Of a DNA stretch of 64,000 nucleotides, positions 53,758 through 62,835 are shown piece after piece (the first letter of the stretch is position 1; each line of letters begins with the position of its first letter). The DNA is taken from contig CALJDJ010000100.1 of assembly GCA_938023705.1 (NCBI GenBank), positions 1-64,000 of the forward strand, given 5' to 3'. The notes under the pieces are model-generated. The model worked only from the letters and a program-made list of their open reading frames with translations, was not told where the DNA came from and made no database searches. The translations under genes and the position numbers were made by a program. The stretch is from an uncultured Collinsella sp. Lineage in GTDB: Bacteria; Actinomycetota; Coriobacteriia; Coriobacteriales; Coriobacteriaceae.

Positions 53758-54885
53758 TTAACGTACGATGGTGGTGTCGGAAGTTAACGGAGCCTTGCCC
53801 AGCACCAGGATGTTCTCGGGCGTGCCGCGAAGCTCGGTGTTGGTGGGAACCACGTTGTTTTTGTCCAGAATGGCGTTCTCAACGCGGGCGCCGCTCTTGA
53901 TGATGCAGCTCTGGTTGATGATCGAGTTGGTCACCGAAGCGCCTTCCTCGACCACGACGCCGCGCGACAGGATCGAGTTGCGCACGGTGCCCTTGATGAT
54001 GCAGCCGGCCGAGATGATCGAGTTGCAGGCGTGGCTGCCGGTCGCATAGCGCGAAGGCGGCACGTCGTGAGCCTTGGTCAGGATCGGGCGCTCGGGGTCA
54101 AAGAGCTGGTCGGCCACGGTCTGGTCGAGCAGGTCCATGCTGCGGCGATACAGCGACTTCTCGCTAAACACGCCCACGACCTCGCCCTTGTACTCGTAGC
54201 TGCACACGTCGATGTTGCCAAAGTCGCCCTGGAGTGCCTCGAGCAGGTCCAGATAGTCGGCGGCCTGGTAGTGGTCGATAATCTCGAGCAGCGTATCGCG
54301 GTTGACGATGCAGCAGTCCATAGAGGCGTTGTCGCCGTACGCGACGCCGGCGCTCACGCCCGTCAGGCGGCCGTTCTCGTTAATCTCGAGCTTGGTCTCG
54401 TCATCGACGTTGCGCGTGGCCTTGCAGTACACCACGGTCATCTGGGCACCGGAGTTCTCGTGCGCCTCGATGATGGTGTTGAGGTCCATGTTAAAGATGA
54501 TGTTGGTGCCCATCATCACAACATAGGGCATGTCCGAGCGCTGGAACAGCGTCTTGTTGGAGATGATGTCGCGCAGCAGGAAACGCATGCCGCCCTTGGT
54601 GGTGCCATACGCGTTGCCGGGCACCATGAACAGGCCGCCTTTCTTGCGGTCCAGGCCCCAGTCCTTGCCCGAGCCCACGTGGTCGATCAGCGAGCGGTAG
54701 TTGCCCGGCATGACGACGCCGACGGTCTTGATGCCGGCATTCATCATGTTGGACAGCGGGAAGTCGATCAGGCGGTAGCGGCCCAAAAACGGAACGGACG
54801 CGATGGGGCGGTCCTTGAGCAGCACGCTGCCGTAGGTCGAAGAGTAGTTAGCGGTGATGTAACCGATGGCCTTGCGATTGATCAT
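53758..54885 (-). CDS. glgD: Glucose-1-phosphate adenylyltransferase regulatory subunit GlgD
   Basis: This 375-residue protein is the GlgD type of ADP-glucose pyrophosphorylase subunit. It has VPFLGRYRLIDFPLSNMMNAGI near the N-terminus and a left-handed beta-helix C-terminus (SRGVVVEEGASVTNSIINQS). The catalytic-type GGxGxRL loop of GlgC is absent at its start, which fits a regulatory partner. ATG 54885 has AGGGGGAA upstream; it starts 4 bases after glgC ends, so the two are co-translated. Confidence 0.92.
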   Translation of the reverse strand: MINRKAIGYITANYSSTYGSVLLKDRPIASVPFLGRYRLIDFPLSNMMNAGIKTVGVVMPGNYRSLIDHVGSGKDWGLDRKKGGLFMVPGNAYGTTKGGMRFLLRDIISNKTLFQRSDMPYVVMMGTNIIFNMDLNTIIEAHENSGAQMTVVYCKATRNVDDETKLEINENGRLTGVSAGVAYGDNASMDCCIVNRDTLLEIIDHYQAADYLDLLEALQGDFGNIDVCSYEYKGEVVGVFSEKSLYRRSMDLLDQTVADQLFDPERPILTKAHDVPPSRYATGSHACNSIISAGCIIKGTVRNSILSRGVVVEEGASVTNSIINQSCIIKSGARVENAILDKNNVVPTNTELRGTPENILVLGKAPLTSDTTIVR

Positions 54886-54889
54886 CGGA

Positions 54890-56038
54890 TCATTCCCCCT
54901 TCCCGATAACGACGTCATTTCCAACGACGGCCGTATCCTTGGTGGTATCGACAGAGCCGAGCTTCACGCCCTCTTCGACCGTGGAGTTCTCGCCCAAAAT
55001 AGCGCGGCAGATGTGCGCGCCGCTCTTAACGTGCGCACCCGGCAGCAGCACGGAGTCCTCGACCACGGCGCGCTCCTCGATGATGACATCGGTCGAAAGG
55101 ATCGAGTGGCGAGCGGTGCCGTAGATCTTGCAGCCGTTGGAGACCAGGCAGTCGTCCAGGCGGCCGTCCGGGCCAATGTAGTGCGGCGGACGCGTAGTGA
55201 TGTTGGACATGATGGGGAAGTTCTTGTCGAACAGATCGAACTCGGGGTTGTTGCCCAGCAGGTCCATCGAGGTCTCGTGGAAGCTGGCGATGGTGCCAAC
55301 ATCCTTCCAAAAGCCGTGGAACTCGTAGCTGTACAGGCGCTTGTTCTCACCGAGCAGCTTGGGGATGATGTCCTTGCCAAAGTCGTGGCTCGAGCGCTGG
55401 TCCAGAGCGTCCTCCTCGAGCGCCTCGATCAGCACGTCGGCCGAGAAGATGTAGATGCCCATGGACGCGAGGTTCGAATCGGGCTTCTCGGGCTTCTCGG
55501 TAAACTTGGTGATGCGGCCGTCTTCGGGGTCGGTGGTCAGGATGCCAAAGCGGCTGGCCTCCTCCCACGGCACGGGCATAACGCTCACCGTGAGGTCGGC
55601 GTTGTTCTCAATGTGCGTCTTGAGCATCTTGCGGTAGTCCATGCGATACAGGTGATCGCCCGAAAGAATCAGGACGTACTTGGGGTCGTTGGCCTTGATG
55701 TAGTCGAGGTTCTGCGTAATGGCGTCGGCCGTGCCCGCATACCAGGCGCCGCCGGTCTGCGTCTCGTACGGCGGCAGGATCGACACGCCGCCGTCGCGGC
55801 TGTCCAGATCCCACGCCTCGCCGGAGCCCACGTAGGCATGCAGCAGGTAGGGACGGTACTGCGTCAGAACGCCCACCGTGTCGATGCCCGAGTTGGAGCA
55901 GTTGGACAGCGAAAAGTCGATAATGCGGAACTTGCCACCAAAGCTAACCGCCGGCTTGGCGATCTTTTGGGTGAGTGCCCCCAATCGGCTGCCCTGTCCT
56001 CCTGCGAGGAGCATCGCGATGCATTCTTTCTTACTCAT
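54890..56038 (-). CDS. glgC: Glucose-1-phosphate adenylyltransferase (catalytic subunit)
   Basis: This 382-residue enzyme makes ADP-glucose for glycogen. It has MLLAGGQGSRLGALTQKIAKPA with the nucleotide loop, FRIIDFSLSNCSNSGID, ILSGDHLYRMDYRKML and the beta-helix repeats at the C-terminus. AGAAGGAGAA precedes the ATG. It is followed by glgD. Confidence 0.96.
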   Translation of the reverse strand: MSKKECIAMLLAGGQGSRLGALTQKIAKPAVSFGGKFRIIDFSLSNCSNSGIDTVGVLTQYRPYLLHAYVGSGEAWDLDSRDGGVSILPPYETQTGGAWYAGTADAITQNLDYIKANDPKYVLILSGDHLYRMDYRKMLKTHIENNADLTVSVMPVPWEEASRFGILTTDPEDGRITKFTEKPEKPDSNLASMGIYIFSADVLIEALEEDALDQRSSHDFGKDIIPKLLGENKRLYSYEFHGFWKDVGTIASFHETSMDLLGNNPEFDLFDKNFPIMSNITTRPPHYIGPDGRLDDCLVSNGCKIYGTARHSILSTDVIIEERAVVEDSVLLPGAHVKSGAHICRAILGENSTVEEGVKLGSVDTTKDTAVVGNDVVIGKGE

Positions 56039-56077
56039 CGATTTCTCCTTCTGTCATCGATGTTCCTAAACCCATTT

Positions 56078-56110
56078 GCGACGGGCGCGGCGCTCGGTCG
56101 CGCCCGTCGA
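56078..56110. repeat. Hairpin between glgP and glgC
   Basis: GACGGGCGCG and CGCGCCCGTC form a perfect 10-base stem around a 9-base loop just before glgC. There is no T-run on the minus strand. It could shield the glgC mRNA end or weakly terminate glgP. Confidence 0.6.
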
Positions 56111-56144
56111 GTAATGCCGTGCGGCAAAGGGAGCTCGCGCGCCT

Positions 56145-58571
56145 TTACGCGTGCCAGATCTCGTCGCGGTACTCGCGAATGGTACGGTCGCTCGAGAACC
56201 AGCCGGAGGAGGCGGTGTTGAGCAAGGCCTTGCGGTTCCAGGTCTCCTGGTCGCCGTAGCTGCCCGTGAGGTTCTCCCATGCATCCACGTAGCTACGGAA
56301 GTCAGCCATGACCAGGTCGGGGTCGTTGTTGTTCATGAGCTCGTTGTAGATGCTCTCGAAGTTGCCCGAAAGACCCGCAAACGTGTTGTCCTTGAGCTCG
56401 TCCATCACGCGGCCCAGACGCTCGCGGTCGCCGTTGAGGGTATCCCACGCAAAGTAGCTGTTGGATGCCCAGAGCTGCTCGACCTCGGGAGCGGTCAGGC
56501 CAAAGATGGCCTCGTTCTCGCGGCCGGCCAGGTCGGCGATCTCGATGTTGGCGCCGTCGAGGGTGCCCAGCGTAATGGCGCCGTTCATCATGAGCTTCAT
56601 GTTGGACGTGCCCGAGGCCTCCTTGCCGGCCGTGGAGATCTGCTCCGAGATCTCGGCGGCGGGGTAGATGAGCTGGGCGTTGCTCACGCGGAAGTTGGGG
56701 ATAAAGCAGACCTTCATGACCTCGTTGACGCGGGCATCGTTGTTGATGACTTCGGCCACGGAGTTAATGAGGCGGATGGTCTCCTTGGCAAAGGTGTAGC
56801 TCGAGGCGGCCTTGCCGCTAAAGATGAAGGTCGTCGGCGTCACGTGGAAGTTGGGATCGGCGATGCGACGATTGTAGATGTCCATCACCTTCATGATGTT
56901 CATGAGCTGGCGCTTGTAGGCATGGAAGCGCTTCACCTGAACGTCGAAGACGGTGTTGGGGTCAATGACCAGACCGGTCTCTGCCTTAACGTAGGCGGCC
57001 AGACGCTCCTTGTTGGCGCGCTTGGAGGCACCCACGGCCTTGAGGAACTCGGCGTCGTTCTGGAACTCCTTGAGTTTCTCCAGCTCAAAGGCGTCCTTCA
57101 GCCAGCCATCGCCAATGGCCTCGGTCACGAGCTTGGCATAGGTGGGGTTGGCCTCGGCAAAGAAGCGACGGTGCGAGATGCCGTTGGTCTTGTTGTTGAA
57201 CTTCTCGGGCGTCAGGGCATAGAAGTCTTTGAGCACGATGTTCTTGATGATGTCGGAGTGGATCTTTGCCACGCCGTTGACGCTATGGCTACAGATCACG
57301 GACAGGTTGGCCATGCGAATCTCGCCGTCCCACAGAATGGCGGTCTGGCGCAGACGCTCCTGCCAGCCCTCCTGCGTGGTGTCGAACGACTCGTGCCAAC
57401 GACGGCTGATCTCGTCGATGATCTGGTACACGCGGGGGAGGAGCTTGGAGAACGTGCCGATGGGCCACTTCTCCAGAGCCTCGGGCAGGATGGTGTGGTT
57501 GGTGTAGCTCACGACCTGCGTCACGATGTTCCAGGCGCCGTCCCACTCGAGCTTCTTCTCGTCGATGAGGATGCGCATGAGCTCGGGGCCGCACATGGCG
57601 GGGTGCGTGTCGTTGGTGTGGATGGCCACAAACTGCGGCAGCAGCTCCCAGTTCTCGCCGTGCTCCTTCTCAAAGGTGTCGAGCAGGCTGTAGATGCCGG
57701 CCGAGACAAACAGGTACTCCTGCTTCAGGCGCAGCAGACGGCCGTGCTCGCCGGCGTCGTTGGGGTAGAGGATGGCGCTGATGGCCTCGGCCTCGGCGCG
57801 CTCGGCGTCGGCCAGGGCGTAGTCGCCGCGGTTGAAGGCCTCCAGATCGAAGTGCTCCTCGACCGGCTCGGCAGCCCAGACGCGCAGCTTGTTAACGGTC
57901 TCGCCGGCATAGCCCACAACGGGGATGTCGTAGGGGACGGCCAGGATGTCCTGCGTGTCTACCGTGCGGTAGAACGTGCGGCCGTTCTCCTCAAAGCCCT
58001 CGACGCGGCCGCCAAACTTAATGGTCACGGCCTTGTCCTGACGACGGACTTCCCAAGGATAGCCGTGGGTGAGCCACTCGTCGGTGGCCTCGACCTGGCT
58101 GCCGTTGACGATCTCCTGCTTAAACAGGCCGTAGCGGTAGCGCATGCCGTTGCCGTAGCCGGCAATGCCCTCGGCTGCCATGGAATCCAGGAAGCACGCG
58201 GCCAGACGACCCAGGCCACCGTTGCCCAGGGCCGGATCGGGCTCCTGGTTCTCGATGACGGACAGGTCAAAGCCCATGTCGTCGAGCGCCTCGGCGACCA
58301 TGTCGCGCACGCCAAAGTTGAGCAGGTAGTTGTCGAGCAGGCGGCCGATCAAAAACTCGATCGAGAAGTAGTACACGCGCTTTTTGCCCTCGGCGGTGAC
58401 GCGGGCGTCACTCTTGGTGGCAACGGTGCGCGCCTTCTCGACCACGAGCTTGGCCAGGGCGTTAAAGCGGTCGAGGTCGCTGGCGGCCTCGACGCTCTTA
58501 CCGCTGATGCTCATGACGGCATCGCGATAGAGCTCGGTAAACTCCTGCTTGTTGTCGAAGATCTTATTCAT
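56145..58571 (-). CDS. glgP: Glycogen phosphorylase
   Basis: This 808-residue GT35 enzyme releases glucose-1-phosphate from glycogen. It has EPDPALGNGGLGRLAACFLDS and NTVFDVQVKRFHAYKRQLMN. The PLP-lysine motif is GKEASGTSNMKLMMNGAIT, followed by GTLDGANIEI. AAAGGAACG precedes the ATG. It opens the glgP-glgC-glgD-glgA set on the minus strand. Confidence 0.96.
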   Translation of the reverse strand: MNKIFDNKQEFTELYRDAVMSISGKSVEAASDLDRFNALAKLVVEKARTVATKSDARVTAEGKKRVYYFSIEFLIGRLLDNYLLNFGVRDMVAEALDDMGFDLSVIENQEPDPALGNGGLGRLAACFLDSMAAEGIAGYGNGMRYRYGLFKQEIVNGSQVEATDEWLTHGYPWEVRRQDKAVTIKFGGRVEGFEENGRTFYRTVDTQDILAVPYDIPVVGYAGETVNKLRVWAAEPVEEHFDLEAFNRGDYALADAERAEAEAISAILYPNDAGEHGRLLRLKQEYLFVSAGIYSLLDTFEKEHGENWELLPQFVAIHTNDTHPAMCGPELMRILIDEKKLEWDGAWNIVTQVVSYTNHTILPEALEKWPIGTFSKLLPRVYQIIDEISRRWHESFDTTQEGWQERLRQTAILWDGEIRMANLSVICSHSVNGVAKIHSDIIKNIVLKDFYALTPEKFNNKTNGISHRRFFAEANPTYAKLVTEAIGDGWLKDAFELEKLKEFQNDAEFLKAVGASKRANKERLAAYVKAETGLVIDPNTVFDVQVKRFHAYKRQLMNIMKVMDIYNRRIADPNFHVTPTTFIFSGKAASSYTFAKETIRLINSVAEVINNDARVNEVMKVCFIPNFRVSNAQLIYPAAEISEQISTAGKEASGTSNMKLMMNGAITLGTLDGANIEIADLAGRENEAIFGLTAPEVEQLWASNSYFAWDTLNGDRERLGRVMDELKDNTFAGLSGNFESIYNELMNNNDPDLVMADFRSYVDAWENLTGSYGDQETWNRKALLNTASSGWFSSDRTIREYRDEIWHA

Positions 58572-58665
58572 ACGTTCCTTTCCCCCGGGGATGTTTCTCC
58601 CGGAACGGTTATGACTTGTATCCTACGCCTCGTCGGGGCGGGTAATTACAGCTGTAACGGTTTTG

Positions 58666-60927
58666 TTACGCATCCTTGGCAGACGGCTTAACAGAAGCAG
58701 ACTTGGCCTTGGTAGCGGCCTTTTTGGCAGCCGGTTTCTTGGCTGCGGCCTTAGCAGCGGGCTTTGCGGCAGCCCTGGTCTTGGCCTTGGTCGTCGTAGC
58801 CTTGGCCTTAGCCGGAGCCTTCTTAGCAGCCGCAGGCTTGGGCTTCACCGAAGACATACGCTTTTTGGGCGCAGCCTTGGGCTCCTCGACCACGGGCGGC
58901 TTATAGCTGCTGGGACCGCGGCGCTTAAGCACCACACCTGCCAGACCGGGTACCTTAATCTCGATGGAGTCCATCTGCCCGTTCCAGGGATAGGGTTCGC
59001 TCGAGCAGGTGTAGGGCTCCTTGCCGGCATAGCCGCTGCCGCCAAACTCAGGACGGTCGGAATCAAAGATGACCTCCCAGTCACCCTCGCGCGGCACGCC
59101 CACGCGGAAGCTCTCATAGCTCGCCGGGTCAAAGTTAATCAGGATCACCAGGTCGTCATCGACGTCCTCGCCCTGACGCACAAAGCTCACGATGGACTGC
59201 TTGGAGTTATCCGCATCGATCCAGGTAAAGCCGTCGTCGGTGTAGCCGCGCTCGTACAGGGCGGGCTCGGTGGTGTACAGGTGGTTGAGCGCCTTGATAA
59301 ACGCCTGATGATGACGGTGGGTCTCGTACTCCTCGGTCAGGAACCACTGGATGGACTCGTAATAGCGCCACTCAATAAACTGGCCGATCTCGTTGCCCAT
59401 AAAGTTGAGCTTGGCACCGGGGTGCGTCATCTGGTAGAAGGCCAGCGTGCGCAGGCCGGCAAACTGGCGCCACCAGTCGCCCGGCATGCGACCGATGAGC
59501 GAGCACTTGCCGTGAACGACCTCGTCGTGGCTCAGCGGGCAAATAAAGTTCTCGGTAAAGGCGTACATGATGGAGAACGTGAGCAGCCCGTGGTTACCGG
59601 GGCGCCACGGAAAATCGGTCTGCATGTAGTGCAGGGTATCGTTCATCCAGCCCATGTCCCACTTGTAGTGGAAGCCCAGGCCGCCGTCTTGCGGCGGGTA
59701 GGTCACGAGCGGCCACGCAGTGGACTCCTCGGCCATCATCATCACGTCGGGGTAGTGCGCCTCCACGGCGCAGTTGACCTGGCGGATAAACGCGCTGGCG
59801 TCCAAGTCCTCCTCGGTACCGTACTTATTGAACTTCTTTTGGCCGGGATCGTCGATGCCAAAGTTGAGGTACAGCATGCTGGACACGCCATCCATGCGGA
59901 TGCCGTCAACGTGGAAGTTCTCGAGCCAGTACAGCACGTTGGAGACAAGGAAGGAGCGGACCTCGCCGCGGGCGAAGTCAAACTTGTGCGTGCCCCAGTT
60001 GGGGTGAATCTCGTGCTCAAACAGCATGTGGCCGTTAAAGGTGGCAAGGCCGTGGGAGTCGGCGCAAAAACCGCCGGGCACCCAGTCCATGATCACGCCG
60101 ATGCCTGCCTCGTGGCATGCATCGATAAAGTGCATGAGCTGCTGCGGGTTGCCGTAGCGCGACGTGGCGGCGTAGTAGCCGGTCGTCTGGTAGCCCCAGG
60201 AGCCATCGAAGGGATGCTCCATAAGCGGCATGACCTCGATATGCGTGTAGCCCATGTCGCGCACGTAGTCCACGAGCTCCACCGACAGGTCGTCGTAGGT
60301 GTAGAACTCGCCGCGCTGTGCGGGGAAGGGATCCATGGGGCCAGGGTAGTTGCCGTACTCGTCGGGCTCGCCCTGCGGTGCATCGCCGTGGCGCTTCCAC
60401 GAGCCAATATGCACCTCGTAGATATTGAGCGGCTGCGACATGTGGTTGTGGCCAGCGCGGCGCTTGAGCCATGCGGCATCGTTCCACTTGTAGCCGTCGA
60501 GTGTCCACAGCACGCTCGCGGTACCCGGAGGGCACTCGGCCTTAAAGGCATACGGATCGGCCTTGTAGAGCTTCTCACCCTCGTTGGTCTCGATTAAATA
60601 TTTATAGAGCTGACCTTGTTCTGTGCCAGGAATAAAGCCTTCCCAAATAGCGCTCGTATGCACGGGCACCAGAGGGTTGGCTTCCTCATCCCAGTCGTTA
60701 AATTCGCCAATGACATGCACGCTCTTTACATCGGGCGCCCAAACGCAAAAGCGCCAGCCGCGCGTACGGTTCTGCGTGTCGGGGTGCGCGCCCATCTTTT
60801 CCCAGCTGCGCTCCCACGTGCCGATGCCAAATAGATAGACATCGTCCTTGGAGAGTTCCGGTGCGTGCGGGGCGGCTTTACGGGTAGCGGGCTTTTTAGT
60901 TGCTGGCTTTAGCTTTGTATCGCTCAC
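58666..60927 (-). CDS. glgB: 1,4-alpha-glucan branching enzyme with basic N- and C-terminal tails
   Basis: This protein of about 753 residues adds alpha-1,6 branches to glycogen. After a short Lys/Pro/Ala-rich N-terminus it has a CBM48-type domain (WRFCVWAPDVKSVHVIGEFN) and a GH13 barrel with WVPGGFCADSHGLATF, FHVDGIRMDGVSSMLYL (nucleophile Asp), MMAEESTAWP (Glu) and PLSHDEVVHG. The last 70 or so residues are Lys/Ala/Pro-rich, much like the glgA tail. The start is uncertain: GTG 60927 (reads MSDTKLKP) has a GATGGGAT site upstream; ATG 60939 or 60942 are alternatives without one. Confidence 0.93.
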   Translation of the reverse strand: MSDTKLKPATKKPATRKAAPHAPELSKDDVYLFGIGTWERSWEKMGAHPDTQNRTRGWRFCVWAPDVKSVHVIGEFNDWDEEANPLVPVHTSAIWEGFIPGTEQGQLYKYLIETNEGEKLYKADPYAFKAECPPGTASVLWTLDGYKWNDAAWLKRRAGHNHMSQPLNIYEVHIGSWKRHGDAPQGEPDEYGNYPGPMDPFPAQRGEFYTYDDLSVELVDYVRDMGYTHIEVMPLMEHPFDGSWGYQTTGYYAATSRYGNPQQLMHFIDACHEAGIGVIMDWVPGGFCADSHGLATFNGHMLFEHEIHPNWGTHKFDFARGEVRSFLVSNVLYWLENFHVDGIRMDGVSSMLYLNFGIDDPGQKKFNKYGTEEDLDASAFIRQVNCAVEAHYPDVMMMAEESTAWPLVTYPPQDGGLGFHYKWDMGWMNDTLHYMQTDFPWRPGNHGLLTFSIMYAFTENFICPLSHDEVVHGKCSLIGRMPGDWWRQFAGLRTLAFYQMTHPGAKLNFMGNEIGQFIEWRYYESIQWFLTEEYETHRHHQAFIKALNHLYTTEPALYERGYTDDGFTWIDADNSKQSIVSFVRQGEDVDDDLVILINFDPASYESFRVGVPREGDWEVIFDSDRPEFGGSGYAGKEPYTCSSEPYPWNGQMDSIEIKVPGLAGVVLKRRGPSSYKPPVVEEPKAAPKKRMSSVKPKPAAAKKAPAKAKATTTKAKTRAAAKPAAKAAAKKPAAKKAATKAKSASVKPSAKDA

Positions 60928-60942
60928 GTTTGATCCCATCAT

Positions 60943-61273
60943 GACGCGGCAGCGTGTTGCCTTGGTGACTAGATGCGAAAGGTCCAAGGCTGCACGAATC
61001 GAAGGGACGGCGATAGTTCTATGATTCGTTCCACCTCGCGTGCTCGGTGGAACTTTCGGCAGAAACTACGATAACACCTGTACGTTACTTTTATGAAGGA
61101 AAGTGGTTTTAGGGCGGCGTTTAATCGGTAAGCGCCATGTTTAGACCACTGGCAGAATTGCCTTGGTAAAACTCTTGACAGTTTTACCAATTAGGGTTTC
61201 AAGATTGTTAGTTTGACGTTTGGTAAAACGTTTTTAGCAAGATGTTTACCATTTGACATCGAAAGGTTCGTTT
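60943..61273. other. Divergent intergenic region glgB/HAD gene
   Basis: This gap holds the 5' leader of glgB (minus), the ribosome site AAAGG at 61262 for the HAD gene (plus), and the repeated GGTAAAAC operator motifs listed separately. No gene was seen. Confidence 0.6.
61163..61251. promoter_or_regulatory. Operator cluster between glgB and the HAD gene
   Basis: Perfect 10-base arms TTGGTAAAAC (61163-61172) and GTTTTACCAA (61181-61190) flank TTGACA-like sequence (61175-61180). A second site, TTTGGTAAAACG followed by TTTTTAGCAA (61219-61240), has the AAAACGTTTT centre typical of LacI-family operators. A GTTTACCA half-site follows at 61244-61251. The same motif lies before the GH13-GH77 gene. 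Confidence 0.65.
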
Positions 61274-61963
61274 ATGTCCCAGACCGCCGCCCCCAACGTT
61301 GCTTTTATTTTCGATTGCGACGGCACACTGGTTAATAGCACCCCCGTTTGGGCCTATGCCCAGCCCGAGTTATTGCACCGCCACGGAGTCGACGTGACGG
61401 TCGACGATTTTGCCCAGTTTGAGCATTTGTCGCTCGAGGACGAGTGCCAGGCCTACCACGACACCTGGGACATTGGCGCGAATGGCGAAGAGCTGTATCG
61501 CGAGCTGAGCGACATCCTGATCGATGGCTACTCCAGGGTGCCGCCGCGCGAGGGGCTTCTGGCATTTTTGGAGCAGGCGAAGGCGGCGGGCATTGTCATG
61601 TGCGTTGCCACGTCCACGCCGGCCGAGTTGGTTAAGTCTGCGCTTGCGGGCGCCGGGCTCGATGCCTACATGGAGTTTGTGACCACCACGGGCGAGGCGG
61701 GGCGCTCCAAGCAGTTCCCCGATGTGTATGAGCTGGCGCTGCGCCGCCTAGAGGAGCGTCACGGGCATAAGTTTGAGCGTGCATGGGTGTTTGAGGACGC
61801 CGTCTTTGGCCTTAAGAGTTCTGGGGTCGCCGGCTTTAAGCGTGTGGGTATTTATGACCCGCACGGCCGCATGAAGCGCGACGATGTGTGCGCCAACTGC
61901 GATATCTTTATCGACAGTTACGAGGACCTGGATCTGGCCCGCGTGCTCTCGTTTGAGGGATAG
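61274..61963 (+). CDS. HAD-family phosphatase (beta-phosphoglucomutase-like)
   Basis: This protein of about 229 residues is a HAD hydrolase with IFDCDGTLVNSTPVW (nucleophile Asp), MCVATSTPAELV, and WVFEDAVFGLKSSGVAGFKRVG. The alpha-helical cap between motifs places it in the beta-phosphoglucomutase/phosphatase subgroup. ATG 61274 has GAAAGG upstream. It is divergent from glgB and shares the operator region, so it may act on a sugar phosphate from glucan metabolism. The substrate is not known. Confidence 0.85.
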   Translation: MSQTAAPNVAFIFDCDGTLVNSTPVWAYAQPELLHRHGVDVTVDDFAQFEHLSLEDECQAYHDTWDIGANGEELYRELSDILIDGYSRVPPREGLLAFLEQAKAAGIVMCVATSTPAELVKSALAGAGLDAYMEFVTTTGEAGRSKQFPDVYELALRRLEERHGHKFERAWVFEDAVFGLKSSGVAGFKRVGIYDPHGRMKRDDVCANCDIFIDSYEDLDLARVLSFEG

Positions 61964-61972
61964 GCGAGGGCC

Positions 61973-62614
61973 GTGGCTTGCAAGGTATTAGTGGTCTGCG
62001 GCTCGCCCGTAGTGGTGAGCGCGGATCTGTTGCGTAGGCTAGCAGGGGAGTGCGATTACGTTGTTGCCGTGGACCGCGGCCTGGATGCCCTTCTGAGTGC
62101 GGGACTAAGCTGCGACGTGTATGTGGGGGATGCCGACACGGTGAGCGACGCGGGTCGCGCGCTGGTCGATGCCGCCACCGATTTTGAAGTTGAGCGCCAC
62201 GACCCTTACAAGGACTATACCGACCTGGCGCTGGCGCTCGATGCCGTTCGCCGTCGCTGGCCGGGTGTCGAAGTGGTTGCGACTTGCGCTACGGGCGGCC
62301 GTCCGGACATGGCACTTTCCGTACTGGGCCTGCTTGCGGGCTACGATGACGCCCCAGTCTGGATTGCCGAGGACGAGACCACGGCCCGCATCCTGCACGA
62401 AGGCGAATCCTGGATCATCGAAGGCCACGAGGGCAGCACCTTCTCCATCATCGCCATAGCCCCCAACACCAAGGTAAGCGAACACGGCCTAGAGTGGGAA
62501 CTAGATCACAGCCCCCTGGGCCTGTTAGCTGACACGGGCATCAGCAACATAGTAAGAACCACAGCCACCATAACCGTCCACCAAGGAGCCGCGATCGGAT
62601 TCCTACTGCGGTAG
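61973..62614 (+). CDS. thiN: Thiamine pyrophosphokinase
   Basis: This 213-residue protein transfers pyrophosphate from ATP to thiamine. It has YVVAVDRGLDALLSAGL, YVGDADTVSDAG (the DxDS-type metal motif) and HDPYKDYTDLALALD, with the conserved KDxTD. GGRPDMALSVLGLL and a C-terminal beta domain with LEWELDHSPLG complete it. It starts at a GTG 9 bases after the HAD gene, so the two are probably co-transcribed. There is no ATG start and the ribosome site is weak. Confidence 0.88.
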   Translation: MACKVLVVCGSPVVVSADLLRRLAGECDYVVAVDRGLDALLSAGLSCDVYVGDADTVSDAGRALVDAATDFEVERHDPYKDYTDLALALDAVRRRWPGVEVVATCATGGRPDMALSVLGLLAGYDDAPVWIAEDETTARILHEGESWIIEGHEGSTFSIIAIAPNTKVSEHGLEWELDHSPLGLLADTGISNIVRTTATITVHQGAAIGFLLR

Positions 62615-62675
62615 GGATTTTTAGGACCTGTCCCAAAAATCCCGTAAGTCACCCCAACAACCCGAAAAAAAGTCC

Positions 62676-62704
62676 TTGCATCAAGCAAAACATTCCCCTA
62701 TAGT
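62676..62704 (+). promoter_or_regulatory. Promoter for tRNA-Ala
   Basis: TTGCAT at 62676-62681 and TATAGT at 62699-62704 have 17-base spacing, close to the sigma-70 consensus, and sit 13 bases before the tRNA. Confidence 0.8.
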
Positions 62705-62717
62705 ACTACCTCGTCAC

Positions 62718-62793
62718 GGGGGCGTAGCTCAGCTGGGAGAGCGCTTGACTGGCAGTCAAGAGGTCAGGGGTTCGATCCCCCTCGTCTCCACCA
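62718..62793 (+). tRNA. tRNA-Ala (anticodon GGC)
   Basis: A complete cloverleaf is present. The acceptor stem GGGGGCG / CGTCTCC uses two G-U pairs. The anticodon stem CTTGA / TCAAG has loop CTGGCAG, giving anticodon GGC, which reads GCC. The T arm is AGGGG-TTCGATC-CCCCT. CCA is encoded at 62791-62793. Confidence 0.95.
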
Positions 62794-62803
62794 TCGTGAA
62801 TGC

Positions 62804-62835
62804 AAAGGCCTTCGGAATTCCGAAGGCCTTTTTTC
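62804..62835 (+). terminator. Terminator after tRNA-Ala
   Basis: AAGGCCTTCGG / CCGAAGGCCTT form a strong stem, followed by TTTTTT. Confidence 0.9.
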
